Below are positions 15,598-23,959 of a stretch of 35,553 nt of DNA, piece after piece; within the stretch, counting starts at the first letter, position 1; each line of letters starts with the position of its first letter. The translations under genes and the position numbers were made by a program. The stretch is from Pseudomonas sp. PB120. GTDB lineage: Bacteria > Pseudomonadota > Gammaproteobacteria > Pseudomonadales > Pseudomonadaceae. The DNA is taken from NCBI RefSeq assembly GCF_009761815.1, contig NZ_RWIN01000035.1:1-35553 (forward strand), read 5' to 3'. Under the pieces are notes generated by a model. That model made no database searches, was not told the DNA's origin, and saw only the letters and a list, made by a program, of their open reading frames with translations.

Positions 15598-17349
15598 ATG
15601 GGGCAGTTAACAAGGTTATTCGTCATAAGCCGCGTCTTTTTTATGGGCTTTCTGATCAGCGGTGTAGCGTACGCCGAAACTTCGCCGATCGAGCCGGTAA
15701 TTGCGTCGAGCGGCGCAAGATGGGCAGCACCCGACGACAACGTCGCTCAAGTGATCCAGGCCACGTTTGCGCCCCTCAGTACGGCTTTTCCACCGCTGCT
15801 CACTTCACGGCGATATAAACGCGTGGATGTGAATCGGGTGGTCATGGATTTTTACAGCCATCGTGGCTATCGCGCGGCCTGGACGAATGACAACGATGTC
15901 ACCCAATTGCTGAACAGCCTCGAAGCGACCCAGGCTGACGGCTTGAGCCCCGCGGATTTCCATGGCGATGACCTGGCCCGGTCGCGGTTGTCGATGCAGG
16001 CGTCGGCGCCGACACCCGAGCAGCAGGCCGCATTTGATATCGCCGCGACCCATACCTTTGTCACCGCGTTGCTGCAGTTGCGGCGCGGCAAGGTCGACCC
16101 TTCGCGGCTCGATATCCACTGGAACTTCGACCCGACGGATGTCGACCCCCGCGACGACTTCAATCACTTTTTCGCCGCCCTCGATAATCATGACGTCGCC
16201 CAGGCGTTTGCCATTGCACCGCCACAAGAGGCGGTCTATCAAGGTTTGCGTCATGGCTTGGCGCAATTGCGCAAGGTGCAGGACATCGGCGGCTGGCCAG
16301 TGATTGCCGAAGGTCACTCCCTCAAGCCCGGCATGGACGAACCCGCCGTTGCGCAGTTGCGGGCGCGCTTGGTGGCGGGAGGTTTCCTTGACCCGCGATT
16401 GGCACGTGGAACGAAATACGACAGCGCCGTCACGGCAGCAGTGAAAAAGTACCAAGCCGAGCAATACCTCGGGGCGGACGGCATGGCCGGCGCCACGACG
16501 CTGGCGGCATTGAATGTGCCGGTCGGTGCACGCATCGACCAGGTGCGGGTAAACATGGAACGGGCGCGCTGGCTGCTTTATAAACTTCAGGGCACGTTCG
16601 TCATTGTCGATATCGCCGGGTACAAGGTCGCGATGTACCGCGACGGCCAACCGATCTGGCGTTCCCGGGTGCAGGTCGGCAAGCCGTTCCGCAATACACC
16701 GGTGTTTCAGGCCGAAATCACGTACATCACGTTCAATCCGACCTGGACGGTGCCGCCGACGATTCTGAAGGAGGACGTGCTGCCGAAAATCTTGAAGAAT
16801 CCGGGTTACCTCGACGCTAACCGTATCAAGGCAATTGACCGGGAGGGCGCGGTGGTCGATCCGGCGACCATCGACTGGACGAACCCGCGAGGTATTACCC
16901 TGCGACAGGACGCCGGCGCGGACAGTTCGTTGGGTCAAGTGGTGATCCGGTTCCCCAACGAGTATTCGATTTACCTGCACGACACACCGCACCGCGAGTT
17001 GTTTGCAAAAACGGTGCGTGCGACCAGCTCAGGGTGCATACGGGTAGAAAACCCGCTGCAGTTGGTTGAGTTGCTGTTCAACGACCCGATTCACTGGGAC
17101 AGTGCCGGCATTCAAAAACAACTGGCCAATGGCAAGACACAAAATATCAGGTTGCCGGTCAAGGTCCCGGTGCTGCTGGCTTACTGGACAGTGGACCTGA
17201 GCAGCGACGGTCGAGTGACGTTCAAGCCCGACGTTTACGGGTACGATTCCGAGGTGTTGCGCGGGTTGAACCTGCCATCGCCAAGGCCCGCCCTGGATGT
17301 GCGGCGTGTGCAGACGGCTTCCCTGACCACGGGAGGCTACCAACCCTAG
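15598..17349 (+). CDS. YcbB/LdtD-type L,D-transpeptidase
   Basis: A 583-residue periplasmic enzyme that forms 3-3 (DAP-DAP) crosslinks in peptidoglycan. The order follows E. coli YcbB: an N-terminal signal/anchor (about 1-27), a scaffold domain (FYSHRGYRAAWTNDND onward), a peptidoglycan-binding repeat (about 245-305, QLRARLVAGGFL to GATTLAALN), and the YkuD catalytic domain. The catalytic motif is HDTPHRELF followed by SSGCIRVENP with Cys480. TAAGGA precedes the ATG at 15598. The length is near the 615 residues of the E. coli protein. Such enzymes support envelope stress tolerance and beta-lactam bypass. It is divergent from the other transpeptidase-type gene. The RNase T2 gene follows after 52 nt and may be co-transcribed. 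Confidence 0.93.
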   Translation: MGQLTRLFVISRVFFMGFLISGVAYAETSPIEPVIASSGARWAAPDDNVAQVIQATFAPLSTAFPPLLTSRRYKRVDVNRVVMDFYSHRGYRAAWTNDNDVTQLLNSLEATQADGLSPADFHGDDLARSRLSMQASAPTPEQQAAFDIAATHTFVTALLQLRRGKVDPSRLDIHWNFDPTDVDPRDDFNHFFAALDNHDVAQAFAIAPPQEAVYQGLRHGLAQLRKVQDIGGWPVIAEGHSLKPGMDEPAVAQLRARLVAGGFLDPRLARGTKYDSAVTAAVKKYQAEQYLGADGMAGATTLAALNVPVGARIDQVRVNMERARWLLYKLQGTFVIVDIAGYKVAMYRDGQPIWRSRVQVGKPFRNTPVFQAEITYITFNPTWTVPPTILKEDVLPKILKNPGYLDANRIKAIDREGAVVDPATIDWTNPRGITLRQDAGADSSLGQVVIRFPNEYSIYLHDTPHRELFAKTVRATSSGCIRVENPLQLVELLFNDPIHWDSAGIQKQLANGKTQNIRLPVKVPVLLAYWTVDLSSDGRVTFKPDVYGYDSEVLRGLNLPSPRPALDVRRVQTASLTTGGYQP

Positions 17350-17401
17350 TCAGGTCGAAGTGGCGTTTGATTGCCGAATAATTCACTCCGGGGTTGGGCA
17401 A

Positions 17402-18061
17402 ATGAAGAAGTTTTACGCGGTTGCCGTACTGATTCTGTTGACGTTCGGCAGCATTGGCTTGAGCACCGCCCGGGATTCAAGAAATAACAGGCCCGAGGCC
17501 GTGGCGGGCGTGTTCGATTACTACCTGCTGACGCTTTCCTGGTCGCCCACGTTTTGCCTGACCCATGAAGGTGACATCCAGTGCTCCGGTAAAGGCTACG
17601 GCTTTGTGCTTCACGGCCTCTGGCCCCAATACGCCGACGGTGGCTGGCCGCAGTCGTGTCCACCGAGGGTGAGATTGTCTGCTGCAGAGCGTGCGAAGGG
17701 CCTGACGTTGTTTGCGACGCCAAAGTTGCTCGAGCATGAATGGGCCAAACATGGCACTTGCAGCGGCCTGGGAGCCATGGGGTATCTGGAGGCGGCTGAC
17801 ACGGCCGTTGGTGCGGTGAGCATTCCGCAACAATTGCAGCCTTTAAGCGATTCGTACTACTTCCAGGCCGGGGAAATTGCGCAGATGTTCCGTCAAAGCA
17901 ATCCGGGGATTCCGGAAAATGGCATTGCGGTGATGTGCAACGGGCCAACGTTGTCGGAAGTTCGGGTGTGCCTGGATAAGGACCTGAAGTTCTCGGCGTG
18001 CGGTAAAGGGGTGAAAAACCAGTGTCGGGCAGGGAATATCCGTGTTCCCCCTTCGCGATAG
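17402..18061 (+). CDS. Secreted ribonuclease T2 family protein
   Basis: A 219-residue RNase T2-family endoribonuclease, probably periplasmic or secreted. The signal peptide is about residues 1-22 (MKKFYAVAV...LSTA). The two conserved active-site segments are present: CAS I as HGLWPQYADGGWPQSC and CAS II as LLEHEWAKHGTCSG, supplying the two catalytic histidines and the glutamate. Several cysteines are available for disulfides. These enzymes cleave single-stranded RNA through a 2',3'-cyclic phosphate and may scavenge RNA (compare E. coli RNase I). The ATG at 17402 gives the clean signal peptide; an upstream start at 17360 would add 14 residues. It converges with the glycosyltransferase gene with only 11 nt between stops. 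Confidence 0.92.
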   Translation: MKKFYAVAVLILLTFGSIGLSTARDSRNNRPEAVAGVFDYYLLTLSWSPTFCLTHEGDIQCSGKGYGFVLHGLWPQYADGGWPQSCPPRVRLSAAERAKGLTLFATPKLLEHEWAKHGTCSGLGAMGYLEAADTAVGAVSIPQQLQPLSDSYYFQAGEIAQMFRQSNPGIPENGIAVMCNGPTLSEVRVCLDKDLKFSACGKGVKNQCRAGNIRVPPSR

Positions 18062-18072
18062 AGTCGTCGTGC

Positions 18073-19269
18073 TTAGCAGGTCTTCATACCTTCCTTGAGG
18101 AATGCTTCCCGGTCCAGATGCATCTGCAAATGCGTCTTGCCCGTCGCGTACTCCAAGCCCGCCAGCCCCATCTTGAGTGCGAGATCAGAATGGCGTGCAA
18201 CATGACTGATGACCGCTGCCAGGCTGGCGGCATTACCCATCTCAAAGGTAAATGCATTATCTACGTTCGTGATGTCCCTGATCCCGGAAGTGTCAGAACC
18301 AATCACGGGCACGCCTTGGCTGAACGCATCAAAGATAATCCTGGGCTGTTCTTGTTTCAGCGTGGGAATCAACACCCAGTCATATTCGGCGACGGTCTCG
18401 AAAAAGTCTTGCCCGTAATCAACCGGTTCTTGGTAAATGACATTAATGCCGCCGTGATCACGGTTGGTAAAGCGCTGACATTTTTCTTTTAACGGCCCTA
18501 AGCCCATGATTGTAATGTCAATTTTGATATCGGTGCCTTTCAGCTTTTTAATGGCTGCGAGCAGAATCAAAACACCTTTGTCTCTAATCAGGCGTGATGG
18601 GAACAATATTCTGACCGGTTTTTCGTGTCTGTTCTGATATCTTAGTTCGACAGTTTTCGGGTCGGCAACGTTAACTTCATCAACCCAGGTGGCAGGGTTT
18701 ATAAGTGTTCGTTGCTGCTCACCTTTCAGAAAATAATTTCTGTAGAACGTTTGGGTGAAGACTCTTGAATCGGCGATCTTCAAACAACGGGTCAGCAAAA
18801 ATTTATGAACGTGATGTTCAATCAGTTTTCTCGGGGTTTTTCTTTCGCGTTTACCCAGCATCCAGAAAGAGGACTCGATAACGATAACCCAGTGAAACGG
18901 CATGAACGGCTTAAGCGCCAACAAATAAAATGACAGGGGAAACGCCCAGCCTGCGCCGTCAGAATGAACAATGCTCGCTTTTTTGGCGGCTTTTTTTACG
19001 GTAAAAAAGTTTGGGAAAATGTTTTTTATTATGGATTTAAGACCGTAATCCCGTTTTAATCCGAAAATCCATTTGATGTCCAGGTCGGAAATGTCTTCAA
19101 GTTCGGCAGTGTTCTCGTCGTGCTCGACGGGGCAACAAATGCCGAAATTTTCTATGTAGTTTAAATGCAGCCTCAGGTCTTTTGCCCACAGTGGCTCAGT
19201 AAATATCTGCCCGTTATCATTTTTTGTGATCGATATCCTGGTAAACAAGATGTACGGTTCAACTATCAT
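18073..19269 (-). CDS. AT-rich glycosyltransferase (GT4-like)
   Basis: A 398-residue GT-B-fold glycosyltransferase of the group 1/GT4 type. The C-terminal nucleotide-sugar domain is clear: PVRILFPSRLIRDKGVLILL, then MGLGPLKEKC, then LKQEQPRIIFDAFSQGVPVIGSD. The last segment corresponds to the E-x7-E region, with Asp at the second acid position. The N-terminal acceptor domain is divergent. The gene is clearly richer in A and T than its neighbours, with runs such as TTTTTTACGG and many AAA/ATT codons. It sits alone without other polysaccharide genes, which suggests horizontal transfer. The ribosome site is an unusual run of seven G two bases before the ATG. The sugar donor and acceptor are unknown. 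Confidence 0.87.
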   Translation of the reverse strand: MIVEPYILFTRISITKNDNGQIFTEPLWAKDLRLHLNYIENFGICCPVEHDENTAELEDISDLDIKWIFGLKRDYGLKSIIKNIFPNFFTVKKAAKKASIVHSDGAGWAFPLSFYLLALKPFMPFHWVIVIESSFWMLGKRERKTPRKLIEHHVHKFLLTRCLKIADSRVFTQTFYRNYFLKGEQQRTLINPATWVDEVNVADPKTVELRYQNRHEKPVRILFPSRLIRDKGVLILLAAIKKLKGTDIKIDITIMGLGPLKEKCQRFTNRDHGGINVIYQEPVDYGQDFFETVAEYDWVLIPTLKQEQPRIIFDAFSQGVPVIGSDTSGIRDITNVDNAFTFEMGNAASLAAVISHVARHSDLALKMGLAGLEYATGKTHLQMHLDREAFLKEGMKTC

Positions 19270-19607
19270 AGCCCCCCCAATTTTTTAATGTCTTACTGCT
19301 GTTGGGCGATGCTTTCTGTCGTACAACGCGCCGGATTAAACGCCGCAATAATATTCTGTTACATGCCGTAATGCTCTAATTTTTCTTGAGATTCACCGAA
19401 GAAAACTCAATAGGTGTCTGAACGAAAACGTATGTATCCAGGAAAAAACATTGTGTCAGAATGTAAACAATTCTTCGCGTCGCCCTTGACTGAATGGCAC
19501 TGGCTCACTGTCAGCCACCAAAGGAGATCGAAGGTCGAGCATTTGCCCCTCACAACCCCGTAGACTACGCTCACAAAAAATAAGGGTTTTGGGCCATAGC
19601 CCATGCC
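19270..19607. other. AT-rich divergent intergenic region
   Basis: These 338 bases separate the AT-rich glycosyltransferase from the diguanylate cyclase gene. The left two thirds share the glycosyltransferase's low GC. A TTGACT hexamer at about 19487 could be a -35 element toward the cyclase, but no good -10 follows. A small GGGC-CATA-GCCC hairpin lies just before the cyclase start. I see no RNA gene or credible ORF. Confidence 0.5.
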
Positions 19608-21200
19608 TTGCCCTTTCAGGACCTGCTTTTGCCTATCCCTCTTCATGACGCTCACCACGCCCCCGGCGGCGCTTTGAAACGGCTACCTCTGCTCAAGGCG
19701 GCGGTGCTGTTTATCGCGGCGGTGTGCCTGTGTCTGTGTGGTTTGCTTTACCTGCAGCTGGAGCAGTCGCATCGCCAAGACCTGGACGCGGCACAAGTCG
19801 CCTCGGCGAACTTGACCCGGGCGATGGCGCAGCAGGCTGAAGACACGTTCATGAAAGCCGATCTGGTGCTGACCGGTCTGACGGAGTGGCTTCAGGTTGA
19901 TGGCTATGGCTCCGCCCAGAAAGCTCGATTGCAAAAGACCTTTGAGCGACGGGTTTTGGCGCTGGAGCAATTGCACGGGATATTTTTGTTCGACAAGAAC
20001 GGTCAATGGGTCGTGACTTCATTTGAAGATCTGCCCCGCGGTCCAGGGGTGGCGGACCGTGAGTACTTCAAGTTTCATCAGCAGAATGTGTCATCGGTGG
20101 CACACATCGGGCCGGCGATCCGTAGCCGTAAAAATGATGAGTGGATCATTCCGGTGTCCAAGCGGGTGAACGACAAGAACGGCAACTTCCAGGGCGTGTT
20201 GTTGGCCGGGATCAAAATGTCGTACTTCGATCAGTTCTTCAAAAGCTTCAGCATCGATGACAACGGATCAATGTTTTTGGCGTTGACCGACGGTACGTTG
20301 TTGGCGCGTCGCCCGTATGTCGAAGCGCAGATCGGCACTTCACTGGCCAATGGCGAAATCTTTCAGACTCTCTTGCCCCGCGCGCCCTCCGGCAGCGCGA
20401 TGGTCAGCTCGGTGGTCGATGGCGTTGTGCGGTTGTATGGCTACCACCAGTTGAGCGCCTACCCGTTGGTAGTGGCGGCGGCATCCTCCAAGGAGGCGAT
20501 TCTCAAGGGCTGGGAGGCCACGGCATTTCAGTCCATCGTCATTGTTGCATTGGTGATACTGGGCGTCGGGCTGTTCGGTTGGGTGTTCATTCATCAGGTG
20601 CGCGATGGTGAGCGGATCGAGGCGGATTTGCGCAAGGCTCAGGAAGCGCTGGAACTGATCGCAACCCATGACAGCCTCACCGGCCTGGCCAATCGCCGAT
20701 TGTTCGAGCGTGCGCTGGACATCGAGTTCGGTCGTGGCGCCCGACGCTCGACATCGCTCAGCCTGATCATGCTCGATATCGATTTCTTCAAGCGCTACAA
20801 CGACGCCTATGGACACGTGGCCGGGGACCATTGCCTGGCTGAAGTCGCGCGGGCATTGAAGAGTTGTTGCCATCGCAAGGCTGACCTGGCGGTGCGGTAC
20901 GGCGGTGAAGAGTTCGCAGTGTTGCTGCCCGAGACCGACATCCACGGCGCCCTGGCGATTGCCGAACTGATCCGCCGCAGCGTCATTGACAAGAACATCA
21001 CTCACAGCGGTTCACCGACCGGCTATGTGACGGTCAGCCTCGGTTGTTATGCGTTTGTGCCGACGGGGCGCGACAGCATTGAAATGTTTATCCAGTGTGC
21101 CGATGCGGCGTTGTATCGGGCCAAGCATTCGGGGCGAAACCGCTCGGCCGTGTTGTCGCTGGAGGGTGGTGTCGAAGCGCTGATGCGTTCGGACCGCTGA
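19608..21200 (+). CDS. Membrane diguanylate cyclase with Cache-type sensor
   Basis: A 530-residue inner-membrane enzyme expected to make cyclic di-GMP from two GTP. A first membrane helix (about 28-48) is followed by a periplasmic sensor region of about 240 residues resembling dCache/PDC domains (DKNGQWVVTSF, ADREYFKFH, VSKRVNDKNGNFQGV). A second helix is near 305-330 (IVIVALVILGVGLFGWVFIH), then a GGDEF domain starts near THDSLTGLANRR. The active site is GGEEF at 432-436. An RKAD motif five residues upstream is the product-inhibition I-site. The catalytic domain therefore looks intact and feedback-controlled. No EAL domain is present. The start is uncertain: a TTG at 19608, with no good ribosome site, is the longest option, and a TTG at 19674 is the alternative. 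Confidence 0.92.
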   Translation: MPFQDLLLPIPLHDAHHAPGGALKRLPLLKAAVLFIAAVCLCLCGLLYLQLEQSHRQDLDAAQVASANLTRAMAQQAEDTFMKADLVLTGLTEWLQVDGYGSAQKARLQKTFERRVLALEQLHGIFLFDKNGQWVVTSFEDLPRGPGVADREYFKFHQQNVSSVAHIGPAIRSRKNDEWIIPVSKRVNDKNGNFQGVLLAGIKMSYFDQFFKSFSIDDNGSMFLALTDGTLLARRPYVEAQIGTSLANGEIFQTLLPRAPSGSAMVSSVVDGVVRLYGYHQLSAYPLVVAAASSKEAILKGWEATAFQSIVIVALVILGVGLFGWVFIHQVRDGERIEADLRKAQEALELIATHDSLTGLANRRLFERALDIEFGRGARRSTSLSLIMLDIDFFKRYNDAYGHVAGDHCLAEVARALKSCCHRKADLAVRYGGEEFAVLLPETDIHGALAIAELIRRSVIDKNITHSGSPTGYVTVSLGCYAFVPTGRDSIEMFIQCADAALYRAKHSGRNRSAVLSLEGGVEALMRSDR

Positions 21201-21236
21201 GGCTGCTGAGTGACTGTTTCACCTGCGCAACACCCC

Positions 21237-21258
21237 GACAGCCGGCCGTCTGGCTGTC
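21237..21258 (+). terminator. Hairpin after the diguanylate cyclase gene
   Basis: GACAGCC (21237-21243) pairs with GGCTGTC (21252-21258), 37 nt past the stop codon. There is no U-run, so it may be a weak or Rho-assisted end. A second hairpin, CTGCCG-AATC-CGGCAG (21297-21312), lies in the leader of the next gene. Confidence 0.35.
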
Positions 21259-21339
21259 AGATCCACCGCAAATGATCGTCTAGAGTTGCGATAGCTCTGC
21301 CGAATCCGGCAGGTCTCCCTCAGCGAGGACGACGCCAAA

Positions 21340-21909
21340 ATGTTGATTACTCAAGCATTGACAGCCGTTGCTCTAACCGTTGCAGCCTCCATCACCTATC
21401 CGTTGGCCAGTTACGCTCAATCAGAAATAGCCCCGCAGTCGAAAGCCCCGGTGAACATGTTTATGAGTGTGCCCGGCGCTCCGTCGAAAGCGTTCAGCGG
21501 TTCGACACGCTCAGACGTCGACACGCTCTATTCCATCGCCTGGCTGGACCTGACCAAAGAACCCCAGATCATCGCCGCGCCGAACACAGGCGGGCGTTTC
21601 TATGTGCTCCCGATGCTCGACATGTGGAGCGACGTATTCGCCTCACCAGACTCGAGCACGACCGACACGCACGGGGGGCAGTTTCTGGTAACGCCGCCGG
21701 GGTGGACCGGGACGGTACCCGCCGGATTGAATCATTTGCCTTCACCCACGTCTTTTGTCTGGATCATCGGCAGAACCCGGGTCGACGCTGCGGCGGATTA
21801 CGCGGCGGTGCACAAAATACAGGATGGCTACACCGTGACGCCGTTGTCGCAGATGAGCACCAACGCTGAGCCTGCCAACGTGAACGTATCGGTGGTCACG
21901 CCCCTGTAA
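21340..21909 (+). CDS. Short exported DUF1254 protein
   Basis: A 189-residue protein with a signal peptide (about 1-27, ending SYAQS). The rest is a DUF1254 domain: RSDVDTLYSIAWLDLTKEP, GGRFYVLPMLDMWSDVFASP, FLVTPPGWTGTVPAG, VWIIGRTRVD and ADYAAVHKIQDGY. The proteins I know of with this domain run to about 450 residues, with a C-terminal DUF1214 half. Here translation ends soon after the DUF1254 segment and no DUF1214 coding follows before the next gene on the other strand. It is therefore either a natural short form or a truncated copy. The function of the family is unknown. GAGG lies about 12 nt before the ATG. It converges with the Gly-rich gene. Confidence 0.8.
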   Translation: MLITQALTAVALTVAASITYPLASYAQSEIAPQSKAPVNMFMSVPGAPSKAFSGSTRSDVDTLYSIAWLDLTKEPQIIAAPNTGGRFYVLPMLDMWSDVFASPDSSTTDTHGGQFLVTPPGWTGTVPAGLNHLPSPTSFVWIIGRTRVDAAADYAAVHKIQDGYTVTPLSQMSTNAEPANVNVSVVTPL

Positions 21910-21929
21910 AGGTAGTGGGTGACTTCATG

Positions 21930-22268
21930 CTAGGGGTTGCTTTTACGCGTCCAGCTGCCCGTTCCGCCTCCCGCGCCACCGGTGCCACCACCCGCCGCGC
22001 CGGTTCCGCCGCCAGCGCCAGAACCGCTGGTGCCACCGCTGTTGCCAATGCCGCCACTCGACGAGCCCGAGCCGCGATTGTCGCCCCTGGAGTCGTGTCC
22101 GACCGAGGGCGTTCCCGGGTTGTTGTTGGGTGACAGCGTCGAGCCGCTGATTGCGCCCGAATGGGTGCCGGTGGCATCGGCGCCGTCATCAGAGGCCGCC
22201 CATGTGCCCACGGCCACGGCGGATAATAATCCGGCCAGTAACAAGGAGCTCAATGTCTTGTTGATCAT
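21930..22268 (-). CDS. Small exported glycine-rich protein
   Basis: A 112-residue protein with a convincing signal peptide (about 1-24, ending VGTWA). A short Asp/Ser/Asn region is followed by a low-complexity Gly/Ser tract (GGGTGAAGGGTGGAGGGTG) and a basic end TRKSNP. GGAG sits 8 nt before the ATG. No enzyme motif is seen, and it resembles small hypothetical secreted or cell-surface proteins. The GGC/GGT repeats make it prone to length change. The real ORF is this strand; the opposite-strand Pro/Arg-rich frames are compositional shadows. Confidence 0.7.
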   Translation of the reverse strand: MINKTLSSLLLAGLLSAVAVGTWAASDDGADATGTHSGAISGSTLSPNNNPGTPSVGHDSRGDNRGSGSSSGGIGNSGGTSGSGAGGGTGAAGGGTGGAGGGTGSWTRKSNP

Positions 22269-22347
22269 GGTACGTCTCCAACAAATGAGTCGTTACCTGA
22301 CATTAGGCTCGTGGGGTAGGGGGAGGTGCATGACAAATGACGACTGG

Positions 22348-22926
22348 TCAGTGATTTGCCAGCTTCTGCTCAAGACCGCGCCGCACCTGAGGCCATTCAT
22401 CATCAATGATGCTGAATCGCACCGAATTGCGCTTGCGTCCGTCCGGCATGATCCGTTCGTGGCGCACGATGCCTTCTTGCTGCGCGCCGAGCCGGAGAAT
22501 GGCGTGGCGCGATGTCTGGTTGTTTTCGTCGGTAGTGAATTGCACCCGCACGCAGTCCAGCACCTCGAACGCATGGCGCAACATCAGGTATTTGGCTTCG
22601 GTGTTGACGAAGGTTTTCTGCCAGCGGGCAGAGATCCAGCTGCTGCCGATCTCGAGCTTGCGGTTGAGCCGGTCGATTTTCCAGAAGCGCGTCGAGCCAA
22701 TGACTTCGCCAGTGTCGTTGAGCACGATGACGAAGGGCATGACCGTTCCGGCGTCACGGCCATCAAGGGCCTTCTTCAGGTAGTCGTCGACCGTCATCGG
22801 AGACGGCACGACGGTGACGGTCAGGTTCCACAGCTCGCCGTCCCGTGCGGCGCTGATCAGCGCGTCGGCATCGGCGTATTGCAGGGGGCGCAGGCTGATT
22901 CGTTGACCTTCCAGAGTTGTTTCCAT
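22348..22926 (-). CDS. GNAT family N-acetyltransferase (RimJ/RimL-like)
   Basis: A 192-residue acetyl-CoA-dependent acyltransferase of the RimJ/RimL-type GNAT group. The family pattern is seen in RISLRPLQYADADAL at the N-terminus, GEVIGSTRFW in the middle, EIGSSWISARWQKTFVNTEA as the acetyl-CoA-binding turn region, and VRVQFTTDENNQTSRHAILRLG near the end. The ATG at 22926 begins METTLEGQRISLRPL as expected. An upstream extension to 22998 is not family-like and enters the promoter region. The substrate (protein N-terminus, amino acid or antibiotic) is not visible. It is divergent from xthA across 128 nt. Confidence 0.87.
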   Translation of the reverse strand: METTLEGQRISLRPLQYADADALISAARDGELWNLTVTVVPSPMTVDDYLKKALDGRDAGTVMPFVIVLNDTGEVIGSTRFWKIDRLNRKLEIGSSWISARWQKTFVNTEAKYLMLRHAFEVLDCVRVQFTTDENNQTSRHAILRLGAQQEGIVRHERIMPDGRKRNSVRFSIIDDEWPQVRRGLEQKLANH

Positions 22927-23054
22927 GACGTCGGTGTTCTCGGCAGCACAGGCGGGTGTTGGGTTCCTATTACGCCGTACAGGTGGTGGCCGACGCAACC
23001 ACCGAAACGTGCAGGTGTCACACGCTAGACACCTCGCATCAGGAGCGTTGGTTC

Positions 23055-23849
23055 ATGAAAAACCTGCGAATCGCCACCTTCAACGTCAATGGCTTGCGCG
23101 CCCGACTGCCGAACTTGCTGGTCTGGCTTGAGCGGGAAAAACCGGACATCGCCTGTTTGCAGGAATTGAAGTCGGTCGACAGCGCATTTCCCGCGGCCGA
23201 GCTTGAAGCCGCTGGCTACGGCGCGATCTGGCACGGCCAGTCCTCATGGAACGGCGTGGCGATTCTCGCGCGGGATGCGCAACCACTGGAAAGTCGCCGA
23301 GGCCTGCCTGGCGATGACAGTGACACCCATAGCCGCTATCTCGAAGCTGCCGTGCACGGGATTCTGGTCGGCTGCCTGTACCTGCCCAATGGCAATCCGC
23401 AGCCGGGGCCGAAATTCGACTACAAGCTGGCGTGGTTCGAACGCCTGATCAACTACGCACACACCCTTCAAGACAGCGAACATCCAGTGGTGCTTGCCGG
23501 CGACTACAACGTGGTGCCCACCGACCTCGACATCTACAACCCGCGCTCCTGGCTCAAGGATGCCTTGCTGCAACCGCAAAGCCGCGAGTGCTACCAGCGT
23601 TTGCTCGCTCAAGGCTGGACCGACTCCCTGCGACATCTTTATCCGGAGGACCGGCTCTATACCTTCTGGGATTATTTCCGGCAGCACTGGCAGAAAAATT
23701 CGGGTCTGCGCATTGATCATCTGTTACTCAATCCGGCCTTGAGCCCTTACCTGCAGGATGCTGGCGTCGATGCCTGGGTGAGAAACGAGCCACACGCCAG
23801 CGACCATGCGCCGACCTGGATTCGGCTGGGGGCGCGCAAACGTCGCTGA
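23055..23849 (+). CDS. xthA: Exodeoxyribonuclease III / AP endonuclease
   Basis: A 264-residue enzyme of the exonuclease III family, which nicks DNA at abasic sites and trims 3' blocking groups in base-excision repair. Motifs are complete: N-terminal ATFNVNGLRAR, metal-binding Glu in CLQELK, the segment LAGDYNVVPTDLDIYN, RIDHLLLN and the C-terminal catalytic His in ASDHAPTW. AGGAG lies 10 nt before the ATG at 23055. An upstream extension to 22956 is unlikely. Pseudomonads often have more than one such gene. The next gene begins 110 nt downstream with its own ribosome site. Confidence 0.95.
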   Translation: MKNLRIATFNVNGLRARLPNLLVWLEREKPDIACLQELKSVDSAFPAAELEAAGYGAIWHGQSSWNGVAILARDAQPLESRRGLPGDDSDTHSRYLEAAVHGILVGCLYLPNGNPQPGPKFDYKLAWFERLINYAHTLQDSEHPVVLAGDYNVVPTDLDIYNPRSWLKDALLQPQSRECYQRLLAQGWTDSLRHLYPEDRLYTFWDYFRQHWQKNSGLRIDHLLLNPALSPYLQDAGVDAWVRNEPHASDHAPTWIRLGARKRR

Positions 23850-23959
23850 ATAACCTTGCGCGGCGATTGGCGAAATCAATTGTCGGTCGAACCGATTTAT
23901 CCCTTATACATGGCGCCCATCGGCGGAGTGATCCGCGGCCTCTGCAGAAGGACCGAGCA

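Noticed and set aside
21937..23028. 363-codon Pro-rich plus-strand frame across the Gly-rich and GNAT genes
   Set aside because: It is the complement of the Gly-repeat tract and of a real GNAT gene, and crosses two genes and a promoter gap.
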